Assembly: GCA_947034895.1 (NCBI GenBank)
Contig: OX344763.1
Coordinates: 42,903,025-42,967,024, forward strand
Reading direction: 5' to 3'
DNA: 64,000 bases
Source of the DNA: Rhytidiadelphus loreus
Lineage: Eukaryota; Streptophyta; Bryopsida; Hypnales; Hylocomiaceae
The notes under the pieces are model-generated. The model made no database searches. It saw nothing but the letters and a program-made list of their open reading frames with translations, and was not told the origin of the DNA. Position numbers and translations under genes: made by a program. Numbering within the stretch: the first letter of the stretch is position 1; the number at the start of each line of letters is the position of its first letter. Shown in pieces: positions 61,560 through 64,000 of this stretch.

Positions 61560-62310
61560 GAATTACATATTAATCTTCATTTGGATGTAATTGTGGAGAT
61601 GTTGACACAAGGAGATTCAAAATTACTTTAGCCTCTTTCTGAAGATCAGTTGGAGTTACAATTGCATGGCTTTTTGAAAAAAAAGATTGTGAATACTTCT
61701 TGTCTTGAGCAATTGAGGTATCAACTAAGGGCAAAATCAAAAATCAATATTCCTTTATGTTGTATGATTTCTTTGCCGGATGTGAGGCCTTTCTTGAAAA
61801 ATGATGTCATGAATCTAGCTCCACACTTTGATACTTGTAGTTATATAAAAAGAAATGGAGTTTTCTATAAGGTTTTGAAAAACAACGAGGGGAAACAATA
61901 GATGTTACAGATGATATTATTAAATCATGGAGTGACAATTGGGTACATAAAAATGTTGCATTTTAGAAAAAATTGAAAAATGATGAAGATTTCAAAGTTT
62001 TCTCTAGCAAGATGTTTATGGTGTGGGATGGCAACCACCGTTTGCAAGCATGGTTGCCTATTATCAACTGCGATCATGCGAACGACTTCATGTGGCATTA
62101 TGTTGTTGAAAGTATTGTTTTAGAGGTCAAGAGAGACATTACAACTATTTTAGTCAAGAACCCTTGTACGTGTTTTTTGGACTATTTTGGCCTCATTGTT
62201 GTTATCTTACAAGCTTATGAGAGCTTTGTGTTCTTGAATTATTTGGGTAGAAGTCTTTGGTGTTGTGAATTATTGGGTTCTAAGTTTTTTTGGACTTGTT
62301 TGGTCTAGTC
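61560..62310 (+). pseudogene. Decayed coding remnant with a DGNHR motif
   Basis: Two plus-strand frames read as one broken protein: LPDVRPFLKNDVMNLAPHFD in the first (61,650-61,901), then after a frameshift near 61,895 and a stop near 61,964, KVFSSKMFMVWDGNHRLQAW in the second (to 62,308). The sequence VWDGNHRLQAW resembles the D-G-x-H-R signature of ParB/Srx-type domains, which is suggestive only. The spacing of Trp and His residues downstream (MWHYVVESIVLEVKRD) looks like a genuine protein. The host gene or transposon is unknown. Confidence 0.45.
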
Positions 62311-62321
62311 CTACTATACTA

Positions 62322-62872
62322 AGGTAAACCAGCCTATGACAGGCAAATCTCCTATGATAGGCTCCTAGAGAACTACCCATTACAGTCTTAAATCAACCCA
62401 TGACAAACTCTATTCAATAAATGGGGTTAGAACTGCATTTGATTAATTTGTGGTCATAATCAAAGCCTTGGGAAATGGTCATGAAGTTATTGGTAACTGT
62501 CTTAGGACACTTACCCATTTTCAGTGTAAAGTGGTAGTAAAAAGTTATTTTGTAATTCTTTCATGTCATGTCCATATTAGAAAATCTTGGAACCATGTTA
62601 GAAAATGTTTTGACTGCATTTGGAAACCATCATTTGGAAACCATCATGGAAACACTTTTTTGCTGATTTGGGGTAGTCTATAGACTCTTTAAAGCCAACT
62701 GCACAACAAACTTCAAAAATTCATTAAAAATTCATTTTTTGTCCAAAAAATAAAATTTCACTTGCTCTCTGCATTCCTCATGTTTATCTTCATAGAGAAT
62801 TTTTTTTTAATTTTTTTCAAAAATGTGAACATGGCAAACCAGCCATTCTGCCTGTCATAGGCTGGTTTACCT
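62322..62872. mobile_element. 551-bp MITE with TA target duplication
   Basis: The inverted ends are AGGTAAACCAGCCTATGACA (62,322) and TGTCATAGGCTGGTTTACCT (ending 62,872), perfect over 20 bases and continuing to GGC / GCC. TA flanks both sides (62,320-62,321 and 62,873-62,874). There is no coding capacity. The end sequence is close to that of the MITE at 54,254. Confidence 0.85.
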
Positions 62873-62874
62873 TA

Positions 62875-64000
62875 ACATTAGGAGGAGAGTGTTGATCGCG
62901 TCTTTGTGAAAAGTTGGATTCTATTTTCCTTGTATTAACCCTAAAATTGTCCACCACTATACCTTGGCGAATGTTGTTTGGGGGGTCTCTAACCTTGTGG
63001 GTTGAGCTGTTTATACACTAACCACAATCACCACGTATATATCGTAGTCTCATGGTCCACTAATTGTTATAGTATCATGCACTTGTTATGATGGATCCCC
63101 ATTAGGACGGCGAAACACTAAATGCCCTATAAAGACTAAGTCCTAGATTGTGTGTTAAAAACGTAACTAACAACAGAGCTTTGAACCTAAAGGTCCTAGA
63201 AAGTCTTAAATTTGGTATTAAAATCAAATTCACAACGAAGCCTCAAAATCCTTTGATCATTATTTTCAAAGTTTAGTTTCTAAGATGTGCTTGGAAACAC
63301 CCAAAGTTTAGTATTCAAGAATCTAAGATCTTTTGTAGGATAACCTCCAATGTGCATTAGAAATATGTCAAGTTAATAGTCCCCTAAATTTCTATGGACA
63401 CCAACCAACCGGGTACCAACAACTAGCTGGGCCTCAACCATCCAATCGGACCTCAGCCAACCGGGCTAGCTAGCAATTAGGCACAACCAATACAGACCAA
63501 ACCATTTTTTTTGAAGGGGGTATTTCAAACCACTAACTAATTAGAGGTGAAAGAAAGAGAAAGAAAAACAACAAGAAAGGCAAAAAGAGATAGAAGTAGA
63601 AGTTAGCTGGAAATAGATACAAGTATAGATTAGTATAGGATCAATTAGAAATAGAGTAGAAGCTAGAATAGGTGTAAATTTAAATAGAAGTAGAAGTTAG
63701 ACTAAGTGCAAAATGAAAGAGACAAAATTTAACCCTAAGAACAAGAAGAGAAGCTTCACCACCGCCATTCTCATGCGTGCATTCTTACCTCAAAACATTA
63801 ACAACAAGTAGAAAACCTCACGTGTAAGAATGGAGTGAAGGAAGAAGGGAGGTGGTTTAGATAGGGTAAAATTAAGGAGATAAAGTAGGAAGGAAAAATC
63901 TCAAGAACCTCCCTCAACCATTTGATGAACATTAGGATAACCGACACGTAAGGTACTAGCTCAAGTTATAAGTGGTGATTAATCCACACCTAAAGCCATG
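62875..64000. other. Intergenic to window end
   Basis: No supported gene. There are short repeats of CAACCgggY / CCAACCGGG around 63,395-63,475, and a purine-rich stretch with repeated 'tagaagttag' words at 63,590-63,705. This may be part of an LTR or repeat that continues beyond the window. Confidence 0.45.

Overview
The window is nuclear DNA of a plant (streptophyte). The evidence is a 27-exon SPLAYED-type SNF2 ATPase gene with canonical GT-AG introns, an En/Spm (CACTA) DNA transposon with plant-type TnpA and TnpD genes, and AT-rich intergenic DNA full of foldback elements, minisatellites and tandem repeats. I cannot place the species. The remodeler ends soon after its AT-hook, unlike the very long C-terminus of the Arabidopsis protein, which hints at a plant distant from Arabidopsis; this is only a hint.

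Region by region: 1-11,170 is a giant palindrome. Its two arms (1-4,075 and 7,140-11,170) are inverted copies that match wherever I compared them except for the length of one (TA)n tract, around a 3.06 kb unique loop; the left arm probably runs past the window edge. Both arms carry an array of 74-bp repeats built on the 15-base dyad AACTCGAATCGAGTT. From 13.1 to 17.2 kb lie decayed or multi-exon coding remnants: an acidic 25-residue repeat protein, a Ser/Pro-rich frame, an FCP1/NIF-type HAD phosphatase domain broken by a frameshift, and an unidentified ORF. They are interspersed with a ~59-bp degenerate repeat carrying GGGAGATCTCCC-like palindromes. A 0.6 kb foldback element follows at 17.75-18.37 kb.

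19,281-33,877 is a complete 14.6 kb CACTA transposon (TIR CACTAGAAGAAAAA, target duplication AAC). It has subterminal TTGCAACT-type repeats at both ends, a TnpA-like gene on the minus strand (open except for one stop in the first exon) and a divergent TnpD/tnp2 gene on the plus strand with six in-frame stops. Between the two genes it carries a captured fragment of the host UPF1 RNA helicase gene with introns retained, and three tandem foldback units. A 150-bp non-autonomous CACTA MITE is nested inside TnpD.

After 4.5 kb of repeats, with one small coding frame behind an E2F-type site, the SPLAYED-like gene fills 38,440-52,965 on the minus strand. It is the only clearly functional host gene here: conserved N-terminus, QLQ-like block, HSA, SNF2 helicase lobes, SnAC and AT-hook. 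From 54 kb to the end the DNA is intergenic: two TA-flanked MITEs of one TIR family, a tRNA-like SINE-type sequence, a stray CACTA end, two related tandem arrays, and a decayed coding remnant with a DGNHR motif.
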